Below are positions 8,048-16,616 of a DNA stretch of 29,311 nt, one piece after another. A program made the position numbers and the translations under genes. Position 1 is the stretch's first letter, and the number at the start of each line of letters is the position of its first letter. The DNA lies in contig CAYPNT010000031.1 of NCBI GenBank assembly GCA_964412235.1, positions 1 through 29,311 of the forward strand. The letters run 5' to 3'. The notes beneath the pieces were generated by a model. That model was given only the letters and a program-made list of their open reading frames with translations, made no database searches and was not told the origin of the DNA. Source of the stretch: JAYZQT01 sp964412235. GTDB lineage: Bacteria > Pseudomonadota > Alphaproteobacteria > MPNO01 > UBA830.

Positions 8048-8768
8048 ATTAGTTATTGATAAAATTTGCGCTGGTTATGGATCAGTGCAGGTCTTGCACG
8101 AAGTGAGTCTGACAGTAAATTCCGGGGAGACCGTGGTCCTACTCGGTACAAACGGTAATGGAAAAAGCACCCTATTAAAATCCGTTATGGGCCTTGTCAC
8201 GCCGACCGAGGGTTCAATCAGTTTTGAGATTGACGGACGGGACGTAAGTTTAATTGGAAAAGGCACTGAAGAAATAGTCGAATTAGGAATAGCAATGGTC
8301 CCTGAGGGCAGGCGCCTCTTTTCATTGTTGACCGTCGAAGAAAACCTCACCCTCGGCGCCTATCGCGACGCGGCGCGTCAAAAAATCCAGGAAAATTTAG
8401 ATTTTTGCTTTACGACATTTCCTCGTCTGAAAGAAAGAAGGAAACAGCAGGCGGGCAGTCTCAGCGGAGGCGAACAACAGATGGTAGCCGTTGCTCGGTC
8501 GTTAATGAGCAATCCTAGCATCTTATTGGTAGATGAACCTTCGGTCGGTTTGGCTCCGATACTGGTCAGCCAAATGATCGCTAAAATAAGAGAATTAAAA
8601 GAATTAAAAAATTTGACGGTACTAATGGCAGAACAAAATTTTAATCAGGCCATTAAAATAGCCGACAGAGGATACGTAATTGTCCACGGACAAATAGAAT
8701 TCGAAGGAAAATCAACGGCAGAACTGGAAGACAATGAGATGATCAAACAATTTTATCTTGGCGCCTAA
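8040..8768 (+). CDS. livF: ABC transporter ATP-binding protein, LivF family
   Basis: This is the second ATPase of the importer. It starts at a GTG eight bases inside livG. Walker A is GTNGNGKST at residues 36-44. The LivF hallmark MVPEGRRLFSLLTVEENL follows, then a canonical LSGGEQQMVAVARSLM signature and a LLVDEPSVGLAP Walker B. The 242 residues are normal. It is the last gene of the livKHMGF set and is convergent with the VOC gene, whose stop is 17 bases away. No clear terminator separates the two. Confidence 0.95.
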   Translation: MSKLVIDKICAGYGSVQVLHEVSLTVNSGETVVLLGTNGNGKSTLLKSVMGLVTPTEGSISFEIDGRDVSLIGKGTEEIVELGIAMVPEGRRLFSLLTVEENLTLGAYRDAARQKIQENLDFCFTTFPRLKERRKQQAGSLSGGEQQMVAVARSLMSNPSILLVDEPSVGLAPILVSQMIAKIRELKELKNLTVLMAEQNFNQAIKIADRGYVIVHGQIEFEGKSTAELEDNEMIKQFYLGA

Positions 8769-8784
8769 AGGATAAAAGCCAGCA

Positions 8785-9261
8785 TCAGTTCTCAGATTTA
8801 CTGAAAGTCCCCATTTCCGATGCCATCACGTCGGCTTCTATATTTTTAGCCTCATCCGCAGCATAATTTAACTCAATTTTAACCCCGTTCGGATCCAACA
8901 AAAAAATTTGGAATAAACCCTGATCATCAACCTGCCTTTTAGTGTAGGAAATACCCTTCTCATCCAAGTCAGCTAACATTTTCTGTAGACCCGTAGCCCT
9001 AAAAGCCACGTGATCAACCACGCCAGACCCATGCGTGGCCGTTGACTGTTGTCCAAGATACTTTTTTCTGTTTTCAGAGACGTTTTCACCACCAATTGTT
9101 AAATGCAGAACTGGCTCTTCGCCGAGATAGAGCCACCGTACTGGCATTTTAAAATCCGGATGTGGACCTTCGACCATTCCCAGCACATCAACATACCACT
9201 CACACGTGCCCTCTAGGTCAACAGTCTGGATCAAGAAATGCTCAAGATGCGAAAGGGGCAC
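8785..9261 (-). CDS. VOC-family (glyoxalase/extradiol dioxygenase fold) metalloprotein
   Basis: A 158-residue single VOC protein with two beta-alpha-beta-beta-beta units. His8 (LEHF), His84 (VDHVAF) and Glu130 (GVKIELNY) stand at the places of the metal ligands in glyoxalase I, fosfomycin-resistance and extradiol-dioxygenase relatives, so an active metalloenzyme is likely. The C-terminal tail past residue 135 is acidic and lies outside the fold. The start is a GTG (9259-9261) preceded by GGAGA at a spacing of about 5; an overlapping ATG is in another frame. The reaction cannot be assigned: ring cleavage, isomerisation and lyase chemistry all occur in this fold. It diverges from the DUF1330 gene. 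Confidence 0.82.
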   Translation of the reverse strand: MPLSHLEHFLIQTVDLEGTCEWYVDVLGMVEGPHPDFKMPVRWLYLGEEPVLHLTIGGENVSENRKKYLGQQSTATHGSGVVDHVAFRATGLQKMLADLDEKGISYTKRQVDDQGLFQIFLLDPNGVKIELNYAADEAKNIEADVMASEMGTFSKSEN

Positions 9262-9421
9262 ATGTTCTCCGTTAGCTAATACAAGAATTCAGAACCTATC
9301 GTAATTTATTTCAGAGAAATTCCAATACCATGAATTTTCGACAATGGAACTACTCCTGCAGGCTTTTAAAAAGCGCTAATGTATAACGATTAAGGGATCA
9401 TAATTAAGTGGAGAGAATAAT

Positions 9422-9733
9422 ATGACAGCGTATTGGCTCGCACGGGCTAAAATTAATGACCACACCGAATACATGAAATACGCAACACAAGTCCCGTCGA
9501 TACTAGAAAAGTTCAACGGTAAAATTCTGACCCGCGGAGGTAAACACAAAACACTTGAGGGTAAAGACTATTTTGAACGCTTCGTGGTAATTGAATTCCC
9601 GTCAATGGAAGACGCGCAAGCGTGCTTTAATTCGGATGAATATAATGCGGCGGCACATTTTCGCCGTCAGAACAACGTCGGCGAAAACGAACTTACTATC
9701 GTTGAAGCGGGCGACCTTACACCGACCGACTGA
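9422..9733 (+). CDS. DUF1330 family small protein
   Basis: A 103-residue soluble protein of the DUF1330 family, which has a dimeric alpha/beta-barrel (ferredoxin-like) fold related to small monooxygenases and has no settled function. The family pattern is clear: an opening MTAYWLARAKI strand, YATQVPSILEKFNGKILTRG, the central FERFVVIEFPS strand, and a NSDEYNAAAHFRR helix. A GGAGAG ribosome site precedes the ATG. The gene stands alone on the plus strand between the VOC and SDR genes, both on the minus strand. The 160 bases upstream show no convincing promoter match. Position beside two catabolic-type genes suggests an accessory role, but this is only context. Confidence 0.85.
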   Translation: MTAYWLARAKINDHTEYMKYATQVPSILEKFNGKILTRGGKHKTLEGKDYFERFVVIEFPSMEDAQACFNSDEYNAAAHFRRQNNVGENELTIVEAGDLTPTD

Positions 9734-9791
9734 CATCCAGAGACAAATAATCTAAGGGAAGCCGGTGCAGAACGATTGTGATATATCTCTG

Positions 9792-10526
9792 TTAGCGACC
9801 ACCGGAAACGCCTAGAACCGTCCCCGATACGTATTCTGCCTCATCGGAAAGTAGCCAAACAATCGCGTTTGCCACCTCACGGGCCTCACCCACCCGTTTA
9901 AAGGGAATGGTCGGTGCAATAGTCTCAATACGCCCCTCAGGCTGGATCTCTGTATCTATTGTACCGGGGCTAACCGCACACACTCGGACGCCTTCAGCGC
10001 CCACTTCCTGTGATAATCCGAAAGTAAATGAATCCACGGCACCCTTACTCGCCGCATAATGAACGTGAGCTCCGGCGCCGCCGAGTGTCGACGCCCGCGA
10101 CGAGATGTTGACGATTACGCCACCATTTCCGCCTCTCGTCGTGGACATCCTCTTAACCCCTTCGCGCGCGCAAAGTACTGTGCCAACAACGTTAACCATG
10201 ACGTGGCGAACAAGTTCGTCTCCTGAAATTGCTTCAATGCGCGTAATCGGCTCTAGTATCCCCGCGGAGTTCACCAATCCCTTTAACGGGGCAAGTTGAT
10301 GATCACATGCCTCAAACAATCGTTTGACATCACTCTCTATGGATATGTCTGCCTGCACCGCAATCGCCCGACGACCTGCTTGCTCGACAAGCGATACCAC
10401 CTCGTTTGCACGCTCGGCGTTGTTGATATAATTAACACAAACATCCCAACCGTCTTTGGCGGCTCTCAAGCAAGTTTCCGCCCCGATGCCCCGGCCACCA
10501 CCTGTCACCAGCAAGGTTTTAGTCAT
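9792..10526 (-). CDS. Short-chain dehydrogenase/reductase (SDR)
   Basis: A classical SDR, an NAD(P)-dependent alcohol/ketone oxidoreductase of 244 residues. The nucleotide-binding TGGGRGIG is at residues 8-15, the NSAG motif at about 86-89, Asn112 in VNVVGT, and the catalytic Ser143, Tyr157 and Lys161 in ISSRAS and YAASK. The end GTVLGVSGG is typical of the FabG-like branch. The frame reaches 10553, but the ATG at 10524-10526 has AAGGAG 8 bases upstream and puts the Rossmann strand at the N-terminus, so I use it. It is divergent from hyuA, with 103 bases between. The substrate is unknown; FabG-type names given by similarity should not be taken as function here. Confidence 0.93.
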   Translation of the reverse strand: MTKTLLVTGGGRGIGAETCLRAAKDGWDVCVNYINNAERANEVVSLVEQAGRRAIAVQADISIESDVKRLFEACDHQLAPLKGLVNSAGILEPITRIEAISGDELVRHVMVNVVGTVLCAREGVKRMSTTRGGNGGVIVNISSRASTLGGAGAHVHYAASKGAVDSFTFGLSQEVGAEGVRVCAVSPGTIDTEIQPEGRIETIAPTIPFKRVGEAREVANAIVWLLSDEAEYVSGTVLGVSGGR

Positions 10527-10534
10527 GTTTCTTT

Positions 10535-10540
10535 CTCCTT
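10535..10540 (-). promoter_or_regulatory. Ribosome binding site of the SDR gene
   Basis: AAGGAG on the minus strand lies 8 bases before the ATG at 10524-10526. It selects this start over the longer open frame beginning at 10553. Confidence 0.75.
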
Positions 10541-10570
10541 TTTCAGAGACCAACAGTGATACCTACAGTT

Positions 10571-10615
10571 GTCAACGATTAACGAATTGACCGGAACACT
10601 CTAGCAATTGAGAAT
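10571..10615 (+). promoter_or_regulatory. Candidate hyuA promoter with overlapping inverted repeat
   Basis: TTGACC (10587-10592), a 17-base spacer and GAGAAT (10610-10615) give a plausible plus-strand promoter, though its leader would be very short. GTCAA (10571-10575) and TTGAC (10587-10591) form a 5-bp inverted repeat with 11 bases between. The left arm reads TTGACA on the minus strand, so the two -35-like elements stand back to back between the divergent SDR and hyuA genes. No good -10 box accompanies the minus-strand element. Confidence 0.35.
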
Positions 10616-10629
10616 GGGCTGATTGGAGT

Positions 10630-12720
10630 ATGAACGTGACAAAATCAATAAGAAAAAATGCCATTCGCCTTGCAGCCGATATTGGCGGTACATTTACAGA
10701 CATAACCGCTTTTGACGTCAATACCGGTTCCCTAGTGTTTGGAAAAACGCTTTCGACCCCGAACAAACTAATTTCCGGAATTGCGAACGCGGTTGGAAAG
10801 TCGGGTACATCGTTTCCAAATGCTGAAATTTTCCTCCATGGCTCGACTATAGCCATAAACACCATATTGGAGCGAACCGGAGCAAAGACCGCACTGTTAA
10901 TCACGCAGGGCTTTAGAGACATATATGAAATAGGCCGTGTAAACCGTCCTGATTCATACAACCTTTATTTCGGCAAGCACGAACCACTTGTTGAACGAGC
11001 ACTTCGATACGAAGTTAAGGAACGCGTATACGCTGAGGGAAAGATATACGAGCCTCTAAACGAGGAAGATGTCCGGGAAACGTGTAAAAAGCTCAAGAAG
11101 GAGGGCGTGGAAGCCGTCGCGATACTGCTACTTCACTGTTATTCTAATCCCACGCATGAATTAAGGGTTCGACAAATTGTGGAAGAAGAATTACCCGATG
11201 TATTTGTCTCAACCTCTCATGAGTTAAGCCAGGAATACCGGGAATTTGAGCGCAGTTCCACGGTCGCAGCCAACGCATATATTGGGCCCAAAGTTAAAAG
11301 GTACATCAGCGAGATTGACGAGCACATTCAATCGGAGGGCTTTGACGGGTCCTTCCTCGTCGTACAATCCACTGGCGGCTTATACGACGGTCAACAAGCA
11401 CAACGACAATGTGTACGAATGTTAGAATCGGGGCCGGCAGCTGGGGTCATCGGTACGCAAGCGCTCTGCTCTGCTCTCGGAATGTCCAATGCCATTGCCT
11501 TTGACATGGGCGGCACCACCGCCAAAGCGGGTGTTATCTATCAGGGAGAAGCCCTGACGACCGGCAGTGCACTTATCGGAGGGTATGAACGAGCACTTCC
11601 AATTCAAATCGCCATGATGGACATTTTTGAAGTTGGAACAGGGGGCGGTTCAATCGCTCGATTGGCGGACGAAGGTGGCTTGCGGGTGGGTCCACAAAGT
11701 GCCGGGGCGGAACCCGGCCCCGCGTGTTACAGCAAAGGTGGCGAGCACGCGACAGTGACAGATGCAAATCTAGTCTTAGGACGGCTTTCACCAGAACGCT
11801 TTCTGGGCGGGGAAATGCCCCTAGATGTGCACGCAGCAACCGCTGCAATCGAAAACCAGGTCGCCACGCCCCTAGATTTAGATACCGTCGATGCAGCCCA
11901 AGGAATATTGAACATCGCGGTCACCGCCATGTCGCACGCCGTCAAGGCAGTCACAACGGAACGGGGTCTCGACGCAGGAGATTTTTCGATGGTGGCCTAC
12001 GGAGGCGCGGGGCCACTTCATGCCTGTGATATCGCCCGTGAAATGGGTATCCGAAAGGTCATTATACCCCGTTCACCGGGACATTTTTCAGCTTTTGGAA
12101 TGCTCTTTTCGGATCTTCGATATGATTTTGTCAGATCCCGTTTTACACGACTTGCCGACGCAGACTTCGATGATTTGGAATCTACATTCCAGGAACTAGA
12201 ACAGGAAGGTATCGCCGAAATTCAAAAAGTTTCCACCACACCCGGCGAAGTTGTAATTAATAGGGCTGCGGATATGCGGTACGTAGGTCAAGAACATTCG
12301 GTCACCGTGGACCTACCCACTCATCTTTTCTCCAAACAGGATAGGGCCGGTATCAAGGCCCGTTTTGATTCTGTTCACGACCTTCGGTATGGCACGTGTG
12401 CACCCGAAGAGCGAAGCGAAATAGTCAGTCTGCGTGTTACCGTAACCGGTGTGCTTATAAAGCCAACTTTAAATGTGATTAAACCAACAAAAGATGACCC
12501 TATCGCCGCGGCTCATCGTGGAAAGCGGCAGGTTCGTTTTGGCTCCTCCATCCGTGAAACGGATACCTGGGACCGCGAAAAGTTGTTTAAGGGGCACACA
12601 CTAGAGGGGCCGGCGCTTATCGAGGAACACGCTTCAACAACAGTGTTACATCCGGGCGACAAACTTGAAGTTGATCAATACGGTAACCTCATCGTGACTG
12701 TCGAGGGAAGAACCTCATGA
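10630..12720 (+). CDS. hyuA: Hydantoinase/oxoprolinase subunit A (HyuA-like, ATP-dependent)
   Basis: This is the larger subunit of an ATP-dependent hydrolase of the hydantoinase A/5-oxoprolinase superfamily, which opens cyclic amide or ureide rings (N-methylhydantoin, 5-oxoproline) or, in relatives, carboxylates ketones. The actin-like ATPase fold shows as AADIGGTFTDITAF near the N-terminus, a LHGSTIAINTILER segment near residue 76, and a second phosphate motif FDMGGTTAKAG near residue 290, followed by GTGGGSIA. The 696 residues are a normal length. The ATG at 10630 is only one base from a GGAG; the GTG at 10636 has better spacing and may be the real start. It overlaps hyuB by 4 bases. Substrate cannot be told from sequence; acetophenone or acetone carboxylase-like roles are the main alternatives. 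Confidence 0.93.
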   Translation: MNVTKSIRKNAIRLAADIGGTFTDITAFDVNTGSLVFGKTLSTPNKLISGIANAVGKSGTSFPNAEIFLHGSTIAINTILERTGAKTALLITQGFRDIYEIGRVNRPDSYNLYFGKHEPLVERALRYEVKERVYAEGKIYEPLNEEDVRETCKKLKKEGVEAVAILLLHCYSNPTHELRVRQIVEEELPDVFVSTSHELSQEYREFERSSTVAANAYIGPKVKRYISEIDEHIQSEGFDGSFLVVQSTGGLYDGQQAQRQCVRMLESGPAAGVIGTQALCSALGMSNAIAFDMGGTTAKAGVIYQGEALTTGSALIGGYERALPIQIAMMDIFEVGTGGGSIARLADEGGLRVGPQSAGAEPGPACYSKGGEHATVTDANLVLGRLSPERFLGGEMPLDVHAATAAIENQVATPLDLDTVDAAQGILNIAVTAMSHAVKAVTTERGLDAGDFSMVAYGGAGPLHACDIAREMGIRKVIIPRSPGHFSAFGMLFSDLRYDFVRSRFTRLADADFDDLESTFQELEQEGIAEIQKVSTTPGEVVINRAADMRYVGQEHSVTVDLPTHLFSKQDRAGIKARFDSVHDLRYGTCAPEERSEIVSLRVTVTGVLIKPTLNVIKPTKDDPIAAAHRGKRQVRFGSSIRETDTWDREKLFKGHTLEGPALIEEHASTTVLHPGDKLEVDQYGNLIVTVEGRTS

Positions 12721-14453
12721 CGAAAACAGAAACCCAAACCGATCCTGTCACCACTGAAATAGTCCGTAATGGGGTTATTGCCATTACGGAGGAAATGAAA
12801 TCCAACCTCATGCGTACCGCATATAATATGATCATATATGAGGCCTTGGATTTCACCGTAGGGTTGTTCACCGCAAAGGGCGAAACCATATCAATCGGCC
12901 TCGGCTTGCCGATGTTTATCCGAGGCATGGCGGAAACCATAAAAGCAAAGCTTAATCACTTTGGGGTAGAGGATATCAAACCGGGAGATATTCTTCTCAC
13001 AAATGACGCCTATATAACAGGTAGCCACCTTAATCACCTCACGTTCTCCATTCCGATATTTTACGAACAGGAGCTTGTTGGTTTTGCGTGCTGCATGGCT
13101 CATTGGCCAGACATCGGCGGTACGTTGGACGGAATAACAACCGACATTTACTCGGAGGGACTTCAATTACCGATCGTCAAGTATCAAAAGGAAGGAATAG
13201 TCAATCAAGACCTTGTCGACATTATACAGGCAAACGTCCGAATACCTGACCGCGCGATGGGTGACCTTAGAGCACAGCTGACGGCAATTACAACGGGCGA
13301 ACGCCGGTATCTGGAGTTAATTAGGCGTTACGGAAAAGACCAGGTTGCAGCATCAATATCCGAAATAATGGATCAATCCGAACGAGCGGCCCGCGCGCGA
13401 ACACTCTCCATTCCCGACGGCGTATATGAGGCGGAATCCTTCATGGACGATGACGGCGTCAGTATATCAAATCGGATCCCCATTCGCGTGCGTGTTACCG
13501 TTGAAGGCGACGAAATGACCGTAGACCTGTCTGATGTGGCAGAACAGGTACGCGGCTTCTATAACTCTGGGATCACAACAGGACACGCTTGTTCGCAAGT
13601 CGCATTCAAGTGCATTACATCGCCCACCGATTATCCCATTAACGATGGATCATTTCGAAATCTTAAAGCAATTGTTCCGCCTGGACGCGTTATCAGTGCA
13701 GTTAAGCCGGCACCCATGCGCTGGTGGATGACATTTCCAATGACAATCGTCGATACTGTATTCAAAGCCCTCACGCCGGCCGTCCCTGACCGGACAATAG
13801 CGGGGCATCACGCGGATCTCGTCTGCGGAATGCTTAATGGGATAAACCCCGAAACGAACGAATTTTATTTGGCTTTTATAGGACCTACGGGCGGAGGTTG
13901 GGGAGCAAAGCAAACAGAGGACGGTATTAGCGCGACTGTTTGCATAAACGACGGTGACACGCATAACAGCCCTGCAGAGCAGTTAGAAGCCAAATACCCA
14001 TTGCTAATTGAAAATTATATTCTCCGAGAAGACTCCGGTGGTGCGGGAGAGTACCGAGGAGGCCTCGGGTGCGGGTATACGGTGGAAGCCCGAGCGGATT
14101 TTATGCTCAACGCGCAAGTCGACCGTATGCACTGCAAGCCCTGGGGCCTCAATGGTGGGTTAGATGCGGCGGGCAACCAAGTCGTTTTGCGGTCGAACGG
14201 CACCTGGAAAGAAGACTATCCAAACGCAAAACTTTTGACCGCCTACATCAAAAAAGGGGATGCGTTCGCAGTGCGCTCGGGAGGGGGTGGCGGATTTGGT
14301 GATCCTTTTACCCGACCACCCAGTAAAGTAGCAGACGACGTCAGACAGGGTTACGTATCGATAGCGTCCGCGCAAAGAGACTACGGTGTGATATTCGATG
14401 ACGCCGGAAATTTGAATTTGAAGGCAACCGAAAAGGTTCGACAATCCCGTTAA
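12717..14453 (+). CDS. hyuB: Hydantoinase/oxoprolinase subunit B (HyuB-like)
   Basis: This is the partner of HyuA. The ATG overlaps the hyuA stop (ATGA), so the subunits are translationally coupled. The 578 residues match the HyuB family. Visible landmarks are TEIVRNGVIAITEEMKSNL at the N-terminus, ILLTNDAYITGSHLNH near residue 94 with conserved Asn, Asp and His, and GGTLDGITTDIYSEGL near residue 137. Further on come GPTGGGWGAKQTEDG and GGAGEYRGGLG in the last third, and a Gly-rich GGGGGFGDPFTR near the end. All are typical of active HyuB proteins. The stop lies 3 bases from the stop of the convergent DUF1015 gene. Confidence 0.94.
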   Translation: MTKTETQTDPVTTEIVRNGVIAITEEMKSNLMRTAYNMIIYEALDFTVGLFTAKGETISIGLGLPMFIRGMAETIKAKLNHFGVEDIKPGDILLTNDAYITGSHLNHLTFSIPIFYEQELVGFACCMAHWPDIGGTLDGITTDIYSEGLQLPIVKYQKEGIVNQDLVDIIQANVRIPDRAMGDLRAQLTAITTGERRYLELIRRYGKDQVAASISEIMDQSERAARARTLSIPDGVYEAESFMDDDGVSISNRIPIRVRVTVEGDEMTVDLSDVAEQVRGFYNSGITTGHACSQVAFKCITSPTDYPINDGSFRNLKAIVPPGRVISAVKPAPMRWWMTFPMTIVDTVFKALTPAVPDRTIAGHHADLVCGMLNGINPETNEFYLAFIGPTGGGWGAKQTEDGISATVCINDGDTHNSPAEQLEAKYPLLIENYILREDSGGAGEYRGGLGCGYTVEARADFMLNAQVDRMHCKPWGLNGGLDAAGNQVVLRSNGTWKEDYPNAKLLTAYIKKGDAFAVRSGGGGGFGDPFTRPPSKVADDVRQGYVSIASAQRDYGVIFDDAGNLNLKATEKVRQSR

Positions 14454-14456
14454 ACC

Positions 14457-15710
14457 CTAATTGAGCGGAGCTGAAATTATCCCATCGGCCAGTTTTGGTT
14501 CAAACCATGTTGATTTGGGAGGCATGATCAAGCCAGCATCGGCGACCTTCATCAGTTCCAACATGTTTGTAGGAAAAACTGTAAATCCAACTTCCATGTC
14601 GCCCATGTCAACGCGGCGGGCAACTTCTTCGGGGCCCCTAGAGCCACCAACGAAATCAATACGTGGATCTGTTCTCTGATCTTGTATCCCCAACACGGGC
14701 TCTAGTATATTGTTTGTGAGAACACTTACGTCCAGGTTATCCAGTGGATCGTCAGCCAAAAACTCCGATTTATGGCTCAGCTGCGACCATTGACCCGCCA
14801 AATACAGACCGAATGTTCGCTTACGGGTAGGCCGAAACGGGCCATCCAAGGGTTCAATACGAAAATCGTTTTCAACAATCTTTAAAAATTCCTCACGGCG
14901 CAGACCATTTAGGTCTTTGATTACACGGTTATAGTCACGAATTGTCACTTCATCTTCTGGAAAGCTGACCACAAGAAAACCGTTGTAGCTCTCATTTCCA
15001 TTATGATCGGGGTTTGCCCCACGTCTAGCAACAGAAACCCTTGCCCCAGCCGCCGATCTGTGATGTCCGTCCGCTATGTAAAGAGCATCCATCTCATTCA
15101 TTATCTCAGAAATATGTCGGATCTGATCAAACTCTGATACCGCCCAGAGTTCATGCCGAGCCCCCCCAACATTTTCTGCAATAACATCAGCAATCCCGTC
15201 CGAGGCTTGGTTAAGAATGGTTGAAAGGGTGGAGTGTTTTTTATGCGCGCAAAGAACAGGTCCAGTGTGGGCGTTTACAGCGTCTATTTGTTGGACACGG
15301 TCATCTTCCTTTGATGGGCGCGTAAGTTCATGTTTTTTTATTCTGTTTTCAAGATAAGCCATCACCGAAGCGAGCGCGACAATGCCCGTCTGAATTTTTT
15401 TTTCGACTGTTATCCTGTACACGTAAAAACAGGGCGTCGGATCGCGCACCAGTACGCCTTCCCGCTCAAAGCGAACAAGGTTTTGGGCCGCTTTTTCATA
15501 TACCTCTGGCGCATACGGATCGACGTTTTCAGAAAGTTCTATTTCAGCACGTGATACGCGAAAGAATGAGTAGGGTTTGCCAGCCGCGGCTTGTCTTGCT
15601 TCCGACACGCTAACGACGTCATAGGGTGGCGCAGCAATATCGTTTCCCCGATTAATCGCCGGCCGTAGTCCAGTGAAGGGTCTCACCAGGTCACCTTGGA
15701 AAGATGTCAT
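14457..15710 (-). CDS. DUF1015 family protein (COG4198 type)
   Basis: A 417-residue cytoplasmic protein of the DUF1015 family. The function is not established; from memory, relatives often sit beside serA and have a fold related to the ParB-like serine kinases SerK and SbnI. The hallmark segments are present: AAPPYDVVS near residue 26, YSFFRVSRAEI near 47, KHELTRPSKEDDR at 126-138, and ADGHHRSAAG at 213-222, whose His and acidic residues are the obvious catalytic candidates. No signal peptide or membrane segment is seen. It follows the class II aldolase on the minus strand after 67 bases, probably in one transcript, with AAGG about 10 bases before the ATG. It meets hyuB stop to stop. No serA is in this window. 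Confidence 0.88.
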   Translation of the reverse strand: MTSFQGDLVRPFTGLRPAINRGNDIAAPPYDVVSVSEARQAAAGKPYSFFRVSRAEIELSENVDPYAPEVYEKAAQNLVRFEREGVLVRDPTPCFYVYRITVEKKIQTGIVALASVMAYLENRIKKHELTRPSKEDDRVQQIDAVNAHTGPVLCAHKKHSTLSTILNQASDGIADVIAENVGGARHELWAVSEFDQIRHISEIMNEMDALYIADGHHRSAAGARVSVARRGANPDHNGNESYNGFLVVSFPEDEVTIRDYNRVIKDLNGLRREEFLKIVENDFRIEPLDGPFRPTRKRTFGLYLAGQWSQLSHKSEFLADDPLDNLDVSVLTNNILEPVLGIQDQRTDPRIDFVGGSRGPEEVARRVDMGDMEVGFTVFPTNMLELMKVADAGLIMPPKSTWFEPKLADGIISAPLN

Positions 15711-15777
15711 ATTTTGCGTATACCTTTATCTTCTTCAACTATCCCAAGTAGACATTTGTGCGTTTGCGGTCCGGTTC

Positions 15778-16494
15778 CTATAAAGATTCCGCTCCGGCTC
15801 TCCGTTGGAAGTACTCCCAGGCACGCGCGACGGAAAAATCACTCAGAAATATTTGGGCACATTGATCTATTTCCCCGTCCGATAGATATTCGATTTCCTC
15901 ACTCATAATCATCGTGTCCTGCAACAAACGGGCATTTACTTGAAGATAGATCGACGTCATGACCGCGCCCTGCACACTGCTACCGACGACCGCGCAGCCG
16001 TGACCTCTCATAAGAACCACATTATTGGCGCCAAGCCCCGTGGCAAGGTCCCGCCCCTGCTCCATGTTTACCACCAACAAATTTGTATCACCAAAATTAG
16101 TTCGGATATCCCAAACCGGCACGTCTTTTCCGATAGAAGCGCCCACGTGTGCAACAGGTTTAAGAGGAACCGCGGTAACTCCAAACGGGATAATCGCGTG
16201 AGAATGGTTATGAACGACCGAGTTCACGTCGGGACGTGCCTCGTATATCGCACCGTGAATATGTCGTTCCGCGTATGGTGTCCGATTGTCATCAATTGCT
16301 TTCCCATCCAGCGTAAATTGTATGACATCGCCTAGCGTCACTAATTCCGGACTACGTGATCGGCTCATCACATATCGGTCAGGATTTTCCGGATGCCGAA
16401 TACTAACGTGTCCGTAAGCATCCACAACATTTTCACGCGCCAGAATGCGGTTTGCGACAACCACCTCGCGCATTGTATTCGTCAGTTTATCCAT
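15778..16494 (-). CDS. Class II aldolase/adducin family protein
   Basis: A 238-residue zinc-dependent class II aldolase fold. The metal ligands are recognisable as His95 and His97 (VVHNHSHA) and a distal His165 (MRGHGCAVVG), and Glu76 (YAERH) stands where fuculose-phosphate aldolase has its catalytic Glu73, so activity is likely. Members cleave sugar phosphates or decarboxylate ring acids, including 3,4-dihydroxyphthalate decarboxylases of aromatic pathways. The neighbourhood (DUF1015, hydrolases, a decarboxylase-like protein, no sugar genes) favours a non-sugar substrate, but that is inference. It is divergent from the cysteine hydrolase gene, with 122 bases between in which I see no clear promoter. 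A GGAT lies 8-9 bases before the ATG. Confidence 0.9.
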   Translation of the reverse strand: MDKLTNTMREVVVANRILARENVVDAYGHVSIRHPENPDRYVMSRSRSPELVTLGDVIQFTLDGKAIDDNRTPYAERHIHGAIYEARPDVNSVVHNHSHAIIPFGVTAVPLKPVAHVGASIGKDVPVWDIRTNFGDTNLLVVNMEQGRDLATGLGANNVVLMRGHGCAVVGSSVQGAVMTSIYLQVNARLLQDTMIMSEEIEYLSDGEIDQCAQIFLSDFSVARAWEYFQRRAGAESL

Positions 16495-16616
16495 TTATCG
16501 AAATCCAGCTATTGCCTCACTTTCCGTCCGTCATACCACGGAGTGAACCACCCGGCGAGTCGCGCTGACTAAAAATTCAAGTTAAAGTGCGTTAAATTAT
16601 TAAACGGATTGAATAA

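Noticed and set aside
15940..16335. Open frame on the plus strand, 131 codons.
   Set aside because: It is antisense to the class II aldolase, whose zinc and Glu motifs are complete, and has no recognisable domain.
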